This document shows positions 18,007 to 25,512 of a stretch of DNA of 27,212 nucleotides, one piece after another. Under the pieces are notes generated by a model. It worked only from the letters and a program-made list of their open reading frames with translations. It did not search any database and was not told the origin of the DNA. Source of the DNA: Thioalkalivibrio sp. (GTDB lineage Bacteria; Pseudomonadota; Gammaproteobacteria; Ectothiorhodospirales; Ectothiorhodospiraceae); the NCBI GenBank assembly GCA_003563455.1, contig PWRV01000311.1, positions 1 to 27,212 on the forward strand. The letters are read 5' to 3'. The position numbers and the translations under genes are program-made. Positions within the stretch are counted from its first letter, which is position 1. Each line of letters opens with the position of its first letter.

Positions 18007-18120
18007 TTAGCCCTGACGCTGCTTGCGACGCGGGTCGCTGCAGATCACGCGGACCACGCCATGACGCCGGATCAACTTGCAGTTGCGGCAGATCGGCTTG
18101 ACTGATGCTCTCACCTTCAT
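18007..18120 (-). CDS. rpmJ: 50S ribosomal protein L36, with an altered zinc-ligand position
   Basis: Smallest large-subunit protein, normally a zinc ribbon that binds 23S rRNA. The product is 37 aa: MKVRASVKPICRNCKLIRR, then HGVVRVICSDPRRKQRQG. Cys11, Cys14 and Cys27 are present, but the usual fourth ligand His (P-K/R-H-KQRQG) is Arg32, codon CGC where CAC would give His. Otherwise it is a standard C-plus type L36. It lies 45 nt after secY, with GGAG in front, and ends the spc operon. It may bind zinc poorly or use another ligand. Confidence 0.95.
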   Translation of the reverse strand: MKVRASVKPICRNCKLIRRHGVVRVICSDPRRKQRQG

Positions 18121-18165
18121 TTCTTCTCTCTCCAAAAACTGGCGCCCGAACCCGGCCGCCAAGGA

Positions 18166-19509
18166 CTACCGGATATTGCTGCCGCCATAACCCTTGAGAT
18201 TCGCCTTCCGCATCAGGCCCTCGTACTGGTGCGACATCAGGTGCGCCTGAAGCTGCGACATGAAATCCATCGTCACGATCACGATGATCAGCAGCGACGT
18301 GCCACCGAAATAGAACGGTACGTTCCAGTAAAGAATCAGGAACTCGGGAAGCAGGCACACCGCGGTGATGTAGACGGCGCCCACCGCCGTCAGGCGCGTC
18401 ATCACGCCGTTGATGAATCGCTCGGTCTGCACGCCCGGACGGATTCCCGGCACGAAGGCGCCCTGCTTCTTCAGGTTCTCGGCGGTCTCGCGGGAATTGA
18501 AGACCAGCGCGGTGTAGAAGAAACAGAAGAAGATGATCGCCGCCGCATAGAATGTCACATACAACGGCTGGCCGGGCGCGAGCGTGGTCGAGATCTCCCG
18601 CAGCCATCCCATTCCCTCGGCCTGACCAAACCATTGTCCCAGCGTCGCCGGAAACAGAATGATGCTCGAGGCGAAGATCGGGGGAATCACGCCCGCCATG
18701 TTCAGCTTCAGCGGCAAATGGCTGGACTGGCCACCGATCACCTTGCGTCCCACCTGTCGCTTCGCGTAGTTGATCGTGATGCGCCGCTGTCCGCGTTCGA
18801 CGAAGACGACGAAGGCGGTGACCGCGAGCGCGAGCACCAGCAGGATCACCACGAATGCCGCGGCGAGTTCACCGGTGCGCGCCAACTCCAGCGTGCCGCC
18901 GATCGCGGATGGCAGACCCGCGACGATCCCCGCGAAGATGATGATCGAAATCCCGTTGCCTATGCCGCGTTCGGTGATCTGTTCGCCCAGCCAGACCAGG
19001 AACATGGTCCCGGTGACCAGCGACACGACCACCGTCGGAATGAAGATGTGGGACGGCGTCAGCGCCATCGGCATGCCCTGGATGGTCTGTCCGCTGAGCG
19101 CGACGGAAATGCCGATACTCTGGAACAGTGCCAGCAGCACCGTGCCGTAGCGGGTGTACTGGGTGATCTTCCGGCGGCCGGATTCGCCTTCCTTCTTCAA
19201 CTGCTGCAGGTACGGGACCGTCGCGGCCAGCAGCTGCATGATGATCGCCGACGAGATGTAGGGCATCACGCCGAGGGCAAAGATCGACAGGCGCTCGAGC
19301 GCCCCGCCCGAGAACATGTTGAACATGTCCAGGATGGTGCCGCTGTGCTGTTCGAAAAAGCTCGCGACCGCGACGGGGTTGATCCCGGGCACCGGAATGA
19401 AGGTGCCGATCCGGTAGACGATCAGTGCACCCAGCACGAACAGCAGACGTTGGCGGAGCTCGGTAAACCCCGTCAGTCCGCCACCTTTCGCTGTCGCTCC
19501 CCGCGCCAT
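18166..19509 (-). CDS. secY: protein translocase subunit SecY
   Basis: Central pore of the Sec translocon in the inner membrane, exporting proteins with SecA, SecE and SecG. The product is 447 aa (E. coli 443) with ten hydrophobic segments. Recognised by YRIGTFIPVPGINP in TM1, the FNMFSGGALERLSIFALGVMPYISSAIIMQLL plug/TM2 region (split here only for naming), GERGIGNG-like TERGIGNGISIIIFAGI and the KKQGAFVPGIRPG cytoplasmic loop, which contacts SecA and ribosome. It starts 2 nt after rplO stops, implying coupling, and precedes rpmJ as in the usual spc operon. Confidence 0.98.
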   Translation of the reverse strand: MARGATAKGGGLTGFTELRQRLLFVLGALIVYRIGTFIPVPGINPVAVASFFEQHSGTILDMFNMFSGGALERLSIFALGVMPYISSAIIMQLLAATVPYLQQLKKEGESGRRKITQYTRYGTVLLALFQSIGISVALSGQTIQGMPMALTPSHIFIPTVVVSLVTGTMFLVWLGEQITERGIGNGISIIIFAGIVAGLPSAIGGTLELARTGELAAAFVVILLVLALAVTAFVVFVERGQRRITINYAKRQVGRKVIGGQSSHLPLKLNMAGVIPPIFASSIILFPATLGQWFGQAEGMGWLREISTTLAPGQPLYVTFYAAAIIFFCFFYTALVFNSRETAENLKKQGAFVPGIRPGVQTERFINGVMTRLTAVGAVYITAVCLLPEFLILYWNVPFYFGGTSLLIIVIVTMDFMSQLQAHLMSHQYEGLMRKANLKGYGGSNIR

Positions 19510-19511
19510 CG

Positions 19512-19943
19512 TTATTCCTCGACACGCCCGCCGGCGGTTTCGATCGCGGCCCGCGCACCCGCGGTCACCGCAACGCCGCGCAGCACACAGGGCTTGTCAA
19601 GCTTGCCCGAGACAAAGACCTTCGCTCGCTCTGCGCCGGCCGGAACCAGACCGGCCGCCTTGAGAGCCTCCAGGGTCACTTCGCCTTCCACAAGAGCGAT
19701 CTCGTGCAGGCGCACCTCGGCGGTCCGCAGCCGGGTCCGGGAGCGGAAGCCCACTTTCGGCAGCCGGCGCTGCAGCGGCATCTGGCCACCCTCGAACCCC
19801 ACCTTGTGGAAGCCGCCGGAGCGGGACTTCTGTCCCTTGTGACCGCGACCAGCGGTCTTGCCGAGGCCGGAACCGATGCCCCGGCCGACGCGCCTGGCCT
19901 TGCTTCGGGAACCCGGCGTCGGAAGCAGTTCGTTCATGCGCAT
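19512..19943 (-). CDS. rplO: 50S ribosomal protein L15
   Basis: Late-assembly large-subunit protein. The product is 143 aa (E. coli 144). The Gly/Arg-rich N-terminus VGRGIGSGLGKTAGRGHKGQ and GFEGGQMPLQRRLPKVGF are diagnostic. The start ATG at 19941-19943 gives MRMNELLPTPGS, comparable to MRLNTLSPAEGS in E. coli; a second ATG two codons in is possible. A GAGGAGG ribosome-binding site lies inside the end of rpmD, 2 nt away. It is tightly followed by secY. Confidence 0.98.
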   Translation of the reverse strand: MRMNELLPTPGSRSKARRVGRGIGSGLGKTAGRGHKGQKSRSGGFHKVGFEGGQMPLQRRLPKVGFRSRTRLRTAEVRLHEIALVEGEVTLEALKAAGLVPAGAERAKVFVSGKLDKPCVLRGVAVTAGARAAIETAGGRVEE

Positions 19944-19945
19944 GG

Positions 19946-20125
19946 TCAGGCCTCCTCGACCTTCAGCAGGTACGCCACCTTGCGCACCATGCCCAGATTT
20001 TCAGGCGTTGCCTCGACCACGGAAGTGCTCTGCGTCTTGCGCAGGCCGAGTCCCCGGACGCAGGCCTTGTGATTGGCCAGTCGCCCCGCCGTGGAGCGGA
20101 CCAGCGTGAGCTTGAGCTTGTTCAT
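19946..20125 (-). CDS. rpmD: 50S ribosomal protein L30
   Basis: Small large-subunit protein binding 23S and 5S rRNA regions. The product is 59 aa, the E. coli length. It reads MNKLKLTLVRSTAGRL, then the conserved VRGLGLRKTQSTSVVEATPE and GMVRKVAYLLKVEE. Start ATG at 20123-20125 follows the rpsE stop by 2 nt; residues open upstream overlap rpsE and are not L30-like. Order rpsE-rpmD-rplO is the standard spc arrangement. Confidence 0.98.
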   Translation of the reverse strand: MNKLKLTLVRSTAGRLANHKACVRGLGLRKTQSTSVVEATPENLGMVRKVAYLLKVEEA

Positions 20126-20127
20126 CT

Positions 20128-20634
20128 TCAACCCGTGATCTCTTCGAGGGTCTTGCCGCGCTTTGCGGCAACCATTTCGGGATCGTCCACGGCCGCAAGA
20201 CCGTTGATCGTTGCCTGCACCACGTTGATCGGGTTGCGCGAGCCAACGCACTTCGCGAGCACGTTGCGCACCCCGGCCACCTCCAGCACGGCGCGCATCG
20301 CGCCACCGGCGATCACACCGGTTCCCTCGGAGGCCGGTTGCATGTAGACGTTGGCGGCGCCGTGATAGCCGTTCACCGCGTAGTGCAGCGTTCCCTGATT
20401 CAGCGGGACGGTCTTCATGTTCTGTCGCGCCTGCTGCATCGCCTTCTGGATCGCCAGCGGCACTTCGCGCGCCTTGCCGTATCCATAGCCCACCCGACCA
20501 TCACCATCGCCAACCACGGTCAGTGCGGCGAAGCGGAACTGGCGTCCACCCTTGACCACCTTCGCGACCCGATTGACGCTGATCAGTTTTTCCTGCAGCC
20601 CATCCGTGGCTTCGCTTGCTTCGTTACGTGCCAT
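20128..20634 (-). CDS. rpsE: 30S ribosomal protein S5
   Basis: Small-subunit protein at the mRNA entry site; mutations affect decoding accuracy and spectinomycin sensitivity. The product is 168 aa (E. coli 167). Landmarks: KLISVNRVAKVVKGGRQFRF with the spectinomycin-site loop, GDGDGRVGYGYGKAREVP, and PASEGTGVIAGGAMRAVLE with the following GVRNVLAKCVGS. The ATG at 20632-20634 follows rplR by 27 nt. Nothing is missing. Confidence 0.98.
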   Translation of the reverse strand: MARNEASEATDGLQEKLISVNRVAKVVKGGRQFRFAALTVVGDGDGRVGYGYGKAREVPLAIQKAMQQARQNMKTVPLNQGTLHYAVNGYHGAANVYMQPASEGTGVIAGGAMRAVLEVAGVRNVLAKCVGSRNPINVVQATINGLAAVDDPEMVAAKRGKTLEEITG

Positions 20635-20661
20635 TGCTCTCTCCGGTGAAATCGGGTCCGA

Positions 20662-21015
20662 TCAGAAGTGCAGGCCGCCTTCGCGCGCGGCTTCGGCCAG
20701 CGCCTGCACGCGGCCGTGATAGCGGAATCCCGCGCGGTCGAAGGCGACCTTCTCGATCCCGGCCGCACGGGCCCGCTCGGCAATAAGCTGACCCACCCGT
20801 GCTGCGGCCTCCGCGTTGCCGGTGTAACCGAGGTCGCCGCGAACACCGGATTCGACCGTGGATGCGGCCGCAAGCACCGCGTCACCGCTCGGCGCAACGA
20901 TCTGCGCGTAAATGTGCCGCGGCGTCCGGTGCACGCACAGCCGGTGCACGCCCAGTTCCCGGATCTTGTAACGCGCGCGGCGCGCCCTTCTGAGTCTCGA
21001 CTCTTTCTTGTCCAC
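20662..21015 (-). CDS. rplR: 50S ribosomal protein L18
   Basis: 5S rRNA-binding protein of the central protuberance. The product is 117 aa, the E. coli length. It opens MDKKESRLRRARRARYKIRE, contains RLCVHRTPRHIYAQIV and VGQLIAERARAAGIEKVAFD, and ends with YHGRVQALAEAAREGGLHF. The ATG at 21013-21015 lies 9 nt after the rplF stop. The gene is in the normal rplF-rplR-rpsE order. Confidence 0.98.
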   Translation of the reverse strand: MDKKESRLRRARRARYKIRELGVHRLCVHRTPRHIYAQIVAPSGDAVLAAASTVESGVRGDLGYTGNAEAAARVGQLIAERARAAGIEKVAFDRAGFRYHGRVQALAEAAREGGLHF

Positions 21016-21024
21016 GGTTACACC

Positions 21025-21555
21025 TTACTTCTTCTTGGCTTCTTTACGCAGAATGCGCTCGCCCTTGTACTTGACGCCCTTGCCCTTGTAGGGCTCCGGC
21101 GGACGGAAGCCGCGGATGTTGGCAGCGACCTGGCCTACCTGCTGGCAGTCATGCCCCTTGACCACAATCTCCGTCTGCGTGGGCGTCTCGATGGTGACGC
21201 CCTCCGGGATGTCGAAAGCGATCGGGTGGGAGAAGCCCAGCGACAGGTTCAGCACCTTGCCCTGCGCCTGCGCCCGGTAGCCGACGCCCACGAGTTCCAG
21301 GCCGCGCTCGAAGCCCTGGCTGACGCCGTGCACATGGTTCCCCAGCACGGAGCGGATGGTCCCGGCCAGCGCCGCGTTGTCCGCGTTCGCTGCCGGCGAG
21401 ACCGTGGCGACGCTGCCCTCGATCGAGACCTCGACCGTTTCGGGACAGCGCATGCTGATCTCGCCCTTGGGGCCTTTCACCGTGATTTCCTGCCCACTCA
21501 GCTGCATCGACACTCCGGCCGGCAGATCCAGCGGTCTTTTTGCTACCCGAGACAT
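21025..21555 (-). CDS. rplF: 50S ribosomal protein L6
   Basis: Large-subunit protein near the factor-binding site, built of two repeated alpha/beta domains. The product is 176 aa (E. coli 177). It starts MSRVAKRPLDLPAGVSMQL and holds VGVGYRAQAQGKVLNLSLGF, TQTEIVVKGHD and RPPEPYKGKGVKY; the tail is KEAKKK. The start is the ATG at 21553-21555, 10 nt after rpsH; 16 further in-frame residues upstream belong to the rpsH end in another frame. Confidence 0.98.
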   Translation of the reverse strand: MSRVAKRPLDLPAGVSMQLSGQEITVKGPKGEISMRCPETVEVSIEGSVATVSPAANADNAALAGTIRSVLGNHVHGVSQGFERGLELVGVGYRAQAQGKVLNLSLGFSHPIAFDIPEGVTIETPTQTEIVVKGHDCQQVGQVAANIRGFRPPEPYKGKGVKYKGERILRKEAKKK

Positions 21556-21565
21556 GACAATTTCC

Positions 21566-21958
21566 TCAGTAGATCTTGCAGAGCACTTCGCCGCCCTGCC
21601 CAAGGGCCCGTGCTGCCCGATCGGTCATCACACCCTGCGACGTGGAGATGACCGCGACGCCGAGACCCGCGTTGATTCTGGGAAGTTCGTCCTTGCCGCG
21701 GTAGATCCGCAGGCCGGGACGGCTGATGCGCTCGATATTCTCGATCACGCCACGCCCCTGGAAATACTTCAGGGTCACGCGAAGCTGCTTCGCCGCACCC
21801 TCGCCTTCCGTGACGACATCGGCAACATAGCCCTCTTCCGCGAAGACCCTCAGGATCGCCTCCTTGGTACGGCTGTAGGGAACCGCGACGGTCTTTTTCT
21901 CCGCCCGCTGGGCGTTCCGCACCCGGGTCAGCAGATCGGCAATCGGATCGGTCATCAT
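21566..21958 (-). CDS. rpsH: 30S ribosomal protein S8
   Basis: Primary 16S rRNA-binding protein; in E. coli it also represses spc-operon translation at rplE. The product is 130 aa, the E. coli length. It opens MMTDPIADLLTRVRNAQ and holds LKYFQGRGVIENIERISRPG, LGVAVISTSQGVMTDRAAR and the end GGEVLCKIY. Two adjacent ATGs occur (21958 and 21955). AAGGAG lies 9 nt before the first, so I choose it, though the second is possible. Confidence 0.98.
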   Translation of the reverse strand: MMTDPIADLLTRVRNAQRAEKKTVAVPYSRTKEAILRVFAEEGYVADVVTEGEGAAKQLRVTLKYFQGRGVIENIERISRPGLRIYRGKDELPRINAGLGVAVISTSQGVMTDRAARALGQGGEVLCKIY

Positions 21959-21971
21959 GATTCTGTTCTCC

Positions 21972-22277
21972 TTACCAACTTGCCTTGCGCAGTCCCGGGA
22001 TCTCGCCGCGCATCGCGTATTCGCGGAGCTTGTTGCGCGCGAGACCAAAGCGGCGGTAGTAGCCCTTGGGCCGACCGGTGACGCCGCAGCGGTTGCGCCT
22101 GCGCACCGGGCTCGAATCGCGCGGCAGCTTCTGCAGATCCTGCATGGCCGCCATGCGCTCCTCGCCAGGCAGCGTGTCGTCCAGGACCTTTGCCTTCAGC
22201 TCGGCCCGGCGTGCCGCGTATTTCTGCACCAGTCTTGCGCGCTTCTGCTCGCGCATCATCATCGAAACCTTTGCCAT
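21972..22277 (-). CDS. rpsN: 30S ribosomal protein S14 (zinc-independent form)
   Basis: Small-subunit head protein. The product is 101 aa, the long C-minus form typical of gammaproteobacteria. A single Cys (RRRNRCGVTGRPKGYYRRFG) replaces the zinc CxxC pairs of short S14. The C-terminus RNKLREYAMRGEIPGLRKASW is conserved. The ATG at 22275-22277 follows rplE by 17 nt. Unlike L36, this protein by design needs no zinc. Confidence 0.98.
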   Translation of the reverse strand: MAKVSMMMREQKRARLVQKYAARRAELKAKVLDDTLPGEERMAAMQDLQKLPRDSSPVRRRNRCGVTGRPKGYYRRFGLARNKLREYAMRGEIPGLRKASW

Positions 22278-22294
22278 TTCTCGGAAACCTCGGG

Positions 22295-22834
22295 TTACGT
22301 CCGGAAGGGAAAGCGGAAGGCCTCGAGCAGCGCCTTCGCTTCCTCATCGCTCTTTGCGTTGGTGGTGATGGTGATGTCCATCCCGCGGATCTTGTCGATG
22401 CGGTCGTAATCGATCTCCGGGAAGATGATCTGTTCCTTCACGCCGAGGCTGTAGTTGCCGCGGCCATCGAAGGCACGCGGGCTGAAGCCGCGGAAGTCCC
22501 GGACGCGCGGAATCGCGACGTTGATCAGCCGGTCGAGAAATTCGTACATCCGCCCCCGACGCAGCGTCACCTTGCAGCCGATCGGATACCCGTCGCGGAT
22601 CTTGAATCCCGCGATGGACTTCCTCGCCCTGGTCACCACGGGCTTCTGTCCCGCGATCGCGGTCATGTCCGACAGGGCATGATCGATGACCTTCTTGTCG
22701 GCAACCGCATCGCCCAGCCCCATGTTCAGCGTGATCTTGGTGATCCGGGGGACCTCCATCACGTTGGCGTACTCGAATTTTTCCTTCAGGGCCGGAATCA
22801 CCGACTCGAGGTACTGTGTTCTCAAACGTTCCAT
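22295..22834 (-). CDS. rplE: 50S ribosomal protein L5
   Basis: 5S rRNA-binding protein of the central protuberance that contacts P-site tRNA and S13. The product is 179 aa, the E. coli length. Landmarks are VMEVPRITKITLNMGLGDAV, GQKPVVTRARKSIAGFKIRD, YPIGCKVTLRRGRMYEFLDR and GVKEQIIFPEIDYD. The ATG at 22832-22834 is chosen for fit; upstream in-frame residues lie in the rplX end. In E. coli S8 regulates at this gene; I did not find a clear S8-target hairpin in the 16-nt gap. Confidence 0.98.
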   Translation of the reverse strand: MERLRTQYLESVIPALKEKFEYANVMEVPRITKITLNMGLGDAVADKKVIDHALSDMTAIAGQKPVVTRARKSIAGFKIRDGYPIGCKVTLRRGRMYEFLDRLINVAIPRVRDFRGFSPRAFDGRGNYSLGVKEQIIFPEIDYDRIDKIRGMDITITTNAKSDEEAKALLEAFRFPFRT

Positions 22835-22850
22835 GGCTATCAATCCGCCC

Positions 22851-23168
22851 TTATACGTCGACGACTTCGCCGTTCGAGCGGAACACCCGAACCTTGCGAC
22901 CGTCTTCCAGGGTCTTGAAGGAAACCCGGTCACCCTTCGCGGCGGCCGGATTGAACAACATCACATTGGAAACATGGATCGGCATCTCCTTTTCGATGAT
23001 GCCGCCAGTGCGACCCATGTTCGGGTTCGGCTTCTGGTGCTTCTTCACCATGTTGACGTTCTGGACCAGGACGCGACTGTCCGGAAAGACCCGCAGCACA
23101 GTGCCACGGCGCCCCTTGTCCTTGCCGGCGATGATCGTCACATCATCGCCCTTGCGAATCTTGTTAAT
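22851..23168 (-). CDS. rplX: 50S ribosomal protein L24, apparent ATT start codon
   Basis: Assembly-initiator protein of the large subunit. The product is 105 aa (E. coli 104) if it starts at ATT (23166-23168), which supplies NKIRKGDDVTIIAGKDKGRR, the KOW-motif N-terminus. No in-frame ATG, GTG or TTG exists between the rplN stop and this point. The first standard start, GTG at 23139-23141, would remove the conserved KIRKGDD segment and leave 96 aa. GAGG lies 5 nt before the ATT. The rest (HQKPNPNMGRTGGIIEKEMP, FKTLEDGRKVRVF) is ordinary L24. Sequence error is the alternative. Confidence 0.93.
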   Translation of the reverse strand: MNKIRKGDDVTIIAGKDKGRRGTVLRVFPDSRVLVQNVNMVKKHQKPNPNMGRTGGIIEKEMPIHVSNVMLFNPAAAKGDRVSFKTLEDGRKVRVFRSNGEVVDV

Positions 23169-23175
23169 GGCTGCC

Positions 23176-23544
23176 TCACAATACTTCGGGTGCCAGCGAG
23201 ATGATCTTCATGAACTTCTCGCCGCGCAGTTCACGGGTCACAGGTCCGAAGATCCGGGTACCGATCGGCTGCAGCTGGTTGTTCAGCAGCACCGCGGCGT
23301 TGCGGTCGAAGCGGATCACGGAGCCGTCGGGACGGCGCACCCCGGAAGCGGTACGGACAACGACCGCGTTGTACACGTCGCCCTTCCGGACCTTGCCGCG
23401 CGGGATTGCGTCCTTCACGCTCACCTTGATCACGTCACCGACACGTGCGTACCGGCGATGCGACCCGCCCAGCACCTTGATGCACTGCACCCGGCGCGCG
23501 CCGCTGTTGTCGGCGGCCTCGAGAACGGTCTGCATTTGAATCAT
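23176..23544 (-). CDS. rplN: 50S ribosomal protein L14
   Basis: Large-subunit interface protein forming bridges with 16S rRNA. The product is 122 aa (E. coli 123). It opens MIQMQTVLEAADNSGARRVQ, with CIKVLGGSHRRYARVGD, AIPRGKVRKGDVYNAVVVRT and the end EKFMKIISLAPEVL. The start is the ATG at 23542-23544 with GGAG upstream; upstream in-frame residues lie in rpsQ and are unlike L14. First gene of the spc operon; the 29-nt gap from rpsQ shows no convincing separate promoter. Confidence 0.98.
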   Translation of the reverse strand: MIQMQTVLEAADNSGARRVQCIKVLGGSHRRYARVGDVIKVSVKDAIPRGKVRKGDVYNAVVVRTASGVRRPDGSVIRFDRNAAVLLNNQLQPIGTRIFGPVTRELRGEKFMKIISLAPEVL

Positions 23545-23573
23545 GACTATGTCTCCAACGAATGGGCGCCCGC

Positions 23574-23840
23574 TCAGGCCGGGGCGCGGCCGAGCACTTC
23601 CACGAGCGCGAAACGCTTCATGCGCGACAGCGGGCGGCATTCGCGGATTCTCACGGTGTCACCGGTGCGGGACTCGTTGCTCTCGTCGTGCACGTACAGC
23701 CGGGTGCTCCGGCGGATGAACTTGCCGTACAGCGGGTGGCGCACGCGGCGTTCGACCACGACCGTGCGTGTCTTGTCCGCCTTGTCGCTCACCACACGCC
23801 CGATGATGGAACGCTGGGTTTTGGACGTTTCTTCGTTCAT
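23574..23840 (-). CDS. rpsQ: 30S ribosomal protein S17
   Basis: Primary 16S rRNA-binding OB-fold protein. The product is 88 aa (E. coli 84). Landmarks are RSIIGRVVSDKADKTRTVVV, RRVRHPLYGKFIRRSTRLYV, HDESNESRTGDTVRIRECRP and LSRMKRFALVEV. The start ATG at 23838-23840 is 4 nt after the rpmC stop; the longer frame upstream overlaps rpmC. It is the last gene of the S10 operon. Confidence 0.98.
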   Translation of the reverse strand: MNEETSKTQRSIIGRVVSDKADKTRTVVVERRVRHPLYGKFIRRSTRLYVHDESNESRTGDTVRIRECRPLSRMKRFALVEVLGRAPA

Positions 23841-23844
23841 GTTC

Positions 23845-24039
23845 TTATCCTGGCAGCTTGCGTTGGTTGATGAGCGTCTTGATCTGGGCAATCTCGCGAC
23901 GGACCTTCTTGACGCGATCCGGGCGCGCGAGTTGTCCCACCGCCTTCTGCATGCGCAACGCAAACTGCTCCTGGTAGAGCCCGTCCAGCTCCTCGTCCAG
24001 CTCGGAGGCATTCTTCTTCTGCAGTTCCGCGAACCTCAT
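23845..24039 (-). CDS. rpmC: 50S ribosomal protein L29
   Basis: Small helical protein at the tunnel exit, docking site for trigger factor and SRP together with L23. The product is 64 aa (E. coli 63). It reads MRFAELQKKNASELDEELDG, with EQFALRMQKAVGQLARPDRV and RREIAQIKTLINQRK. The ATG at 24037-24039 shares one base with the rplP TGA (TGATG), a classic coupling signal; the GTG one codon upstream is less likely. Confidence 0.98.
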   Translation of the reverse strand: MRFAELQKKNASELDEELDGLYQEQFALRMQKAVGQLARPDRVKKVRREIAQIKTLINQRKLPG

Positions 24040-24452
24040 CACATCACCTGCCTGCGTGCGAACGTCGTCTTGATCGGAAGCTTGGCCGCGGCCAGGCGGA
24101 AGGCCTCGCGCGCGACATCCTCGTTCACGCCCTCCATCTCATAGAGAACGCGACCGGGCTGAATCTTGCACACCCAGTACTCCACATTGCCCTTGCCCTT
24201 GCCCATGCGCACTTCGAGCGGCTTCTTGGACACCGGAACGTCGGGAAAGACCCGGATCCAGATCTTTCCACTGCGCTTGATGTGGCGGACCATCGCACGG
24301 CGCGCCGCCTCGATCTGACGGGCGGTGATACGACCGCGGTCGACGGCCTGAAGGCCGTATTCACCGAAGCTCACCTTGGCACCCGAGCTCGCGAAACCTC
24401 GGTTCTTGCCCTTGAATTGCTTCCGGAACTTGGTTCTCTTTGGCTGCAGCAT
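24039..24452 (-). CDS. rplP: 50S ribosomal protein L16
   Basis: Protein near the A site that helps form the peptidyl-transferase region. The product is 137 aa (E. coli 136). It opens MLQPKRTKFRKQFKGKNRGF and has RQIEAARRAMVRHIKRSGKI, RVFPDVPVSKKPLEVRMGKG and AAAKLPIKTTF. Arg82 aligns with E. coli Arg81, the site hydroxylated by the YcfD/RoxA oxygenase. The ATG is at 24450-24452; its stop overlaps the rpmC start. Confidence 0.98.
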   Translation of the reverse strand: MLQPKRTKFRKQFKGKNRGFASSGAKVSFGEYGLQAVDRGRITARQIEAARRAMVRHIKRSGKIWIRVFPDVPVSKKPLEVRMGKGKGNVEYWVCKIQPGRVLYEMEGVNEDVAREAFRLAAAKLPIKTTFARRQVM

Positions 24453-24475
24453 GACGAATTCCTTGTTGCGCGGAC

Positions 24476-25150
24476 CTAGTGGGCGGCGGCCGGCCGGGCC
24501 TCGGCGCCATCCAGGCCGAATACCTCACCCTTGAAGATCCACACCTTGATGCCAATCACGCCGTAGGTCGTCTTCGCCTCGGCAAAGCCGTAATCGATGT
24601 CGGCGCGCAGCGTGTGCAACGGGACGCGACCCTCCCGATACCATTCGGAACGCGCAATCTCGGCACCATTCAGGCGGCCGGAGACGTGCACCTTGACGCC
24701 CTGGGCGCCAAGGCGCATCGCATTGCCCACAGCCCGCTTCATCGCGCGCCGGAACATGATCCGCCGTTCCAGCTGCTGGGCGATGCCCTCGGCGACCAGT
24801 TGCGCGTCAACCTCGGGCTTGCGGATCTCCTCGATGTTGATTTTCACATTGCTCACTTCGAGCCCGGACCGTGCCGCGACTTCGCGCCGCAGGGCCTCGA
24901 TGTCCTCGCCCTTCTTGCCGATCACGATGCCCGGCCGCGCGGTGTGGATCGTCACGTGCGCAGCACGCGACGGGCGCTCGATCTGAATACGGCTCACCGA
25001 TGCATGCGACAGCCGCTTGCGCAGAAAGGCACGCAGCTCGATGTCATCGTTCAACGTCTTGCCGAACGCATCGCCGTCTTCGTACCAGGTCGCCGACCAC
25101 GGGCGCGAGATGCCGAGGCGTATTCCCGTTGGATGTACTTTCTGACCCAT
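24476..25150 (-). CDS. rpsC: 30S ribosomal protein S3
   Basis: Small-subunit head protein lining the mRNA entry channel, with helicase-like role. The product is 224 aa (E. coli 233). It opens MGQKVHPTGIRLGISRPWSA. The KH domain has GKKG at 78-81 in RPGIVIGKKGEDI. The C-terminal domain shows RRIMFRRAMKRAVGNAMRLG and GAEIARSEWYREGRVPLHTL, GVIGIKVWIFKGE. The ATG at 25148-25150 follows rplV by 2 nt. The tail is slightly short, which is normal variation. Confidence 0.98.
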   Translation of the reverse strand: MGQKVHPTGIRLGISRPWSATWYEDGDAFGKTLNDDIELRAFLRKRLSHASVSRIQIERPSRAAHVTIHTARPGIVIGKKGEDIEALRREVAARSGLEVSNVKINIEEIRKPEVDAQLVAEGIAQQLERRIMFRRAMKRAVGNAMRLGAQGVKVHVSGRLNGAEIARSEWYREGRVPLHTLRADIDYGFAEAKTTYGVIGIKVWIFKGEVFGLDGAEARPAAAH

Positions 25151-25152
25151 GA

Positions 25153-25503
25153 CTACCTCGCTCCCGTTTCGCTGACGCCAATCAGGATGTGACTGGTCCG
25201 TTTCAGGATGCGGTTACCACGGCCCTTGGCCCGCGCCTGCATCCGCTTCATCACCGGACCCTCGTCGACATGCACCCGGCTGACGCGCAGTTCGTCGACA
25301 TCCGCGCCGTCGTTGTTCTCCGCGTTGGCGATCGCGGACTCCAGCACCTTCCTGATCATCGCCGACGCCTTCTTGGGGCTGAAGCTCAGCTCGTTCAGCG
25401 CCTGCTCAACCGGCTTGCCGCGAACCAGGTCCGCGACCAGGCGCGCCTTCTGCGGCGAGATCCGGGCGTAACGCAGCTTCGCGATCGTTTCATCCGTATT
25501 CAT
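25153..25503 (-). CDS. rplV: 50S ribosomal protein L22
   Basis: Protein with a beta-hairpin lining the exit tunnel; changes there give macrolide resistance. The product is 116 aa (E. coli 110). Landmarks are YARISPQKARLVADLVRGKP, NELSFSPKKASAMIRKVLES, AIANAENNDGADVDELRVS and the hairpin MKRMQARAKGRGNRILKRTS. No deletion in the hairpin is apparent. The ATG is at 25501-25503, 9 nt after rpsS. Confidence 0.98.
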   Translation of the reverse strand: MNTDETIAKLRYARISPQKARLVADLVRGKPVEQALNELSFSPKKASAMIRKVLESAIANAENNDGADVDELRVSRVHVDEGPVMKRMQARAKGRGNRILKRTSHILIGVSETGAR

Positions 25504-25512
25504 TACAGTTCC

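Noticed and set aside
18229..19842. 537-codon plus-strand open frame opposite secY and rplO
   Set aside because: Extreme His/Asp/Arg/Gln composition and complete overlap with highly conserved genes.
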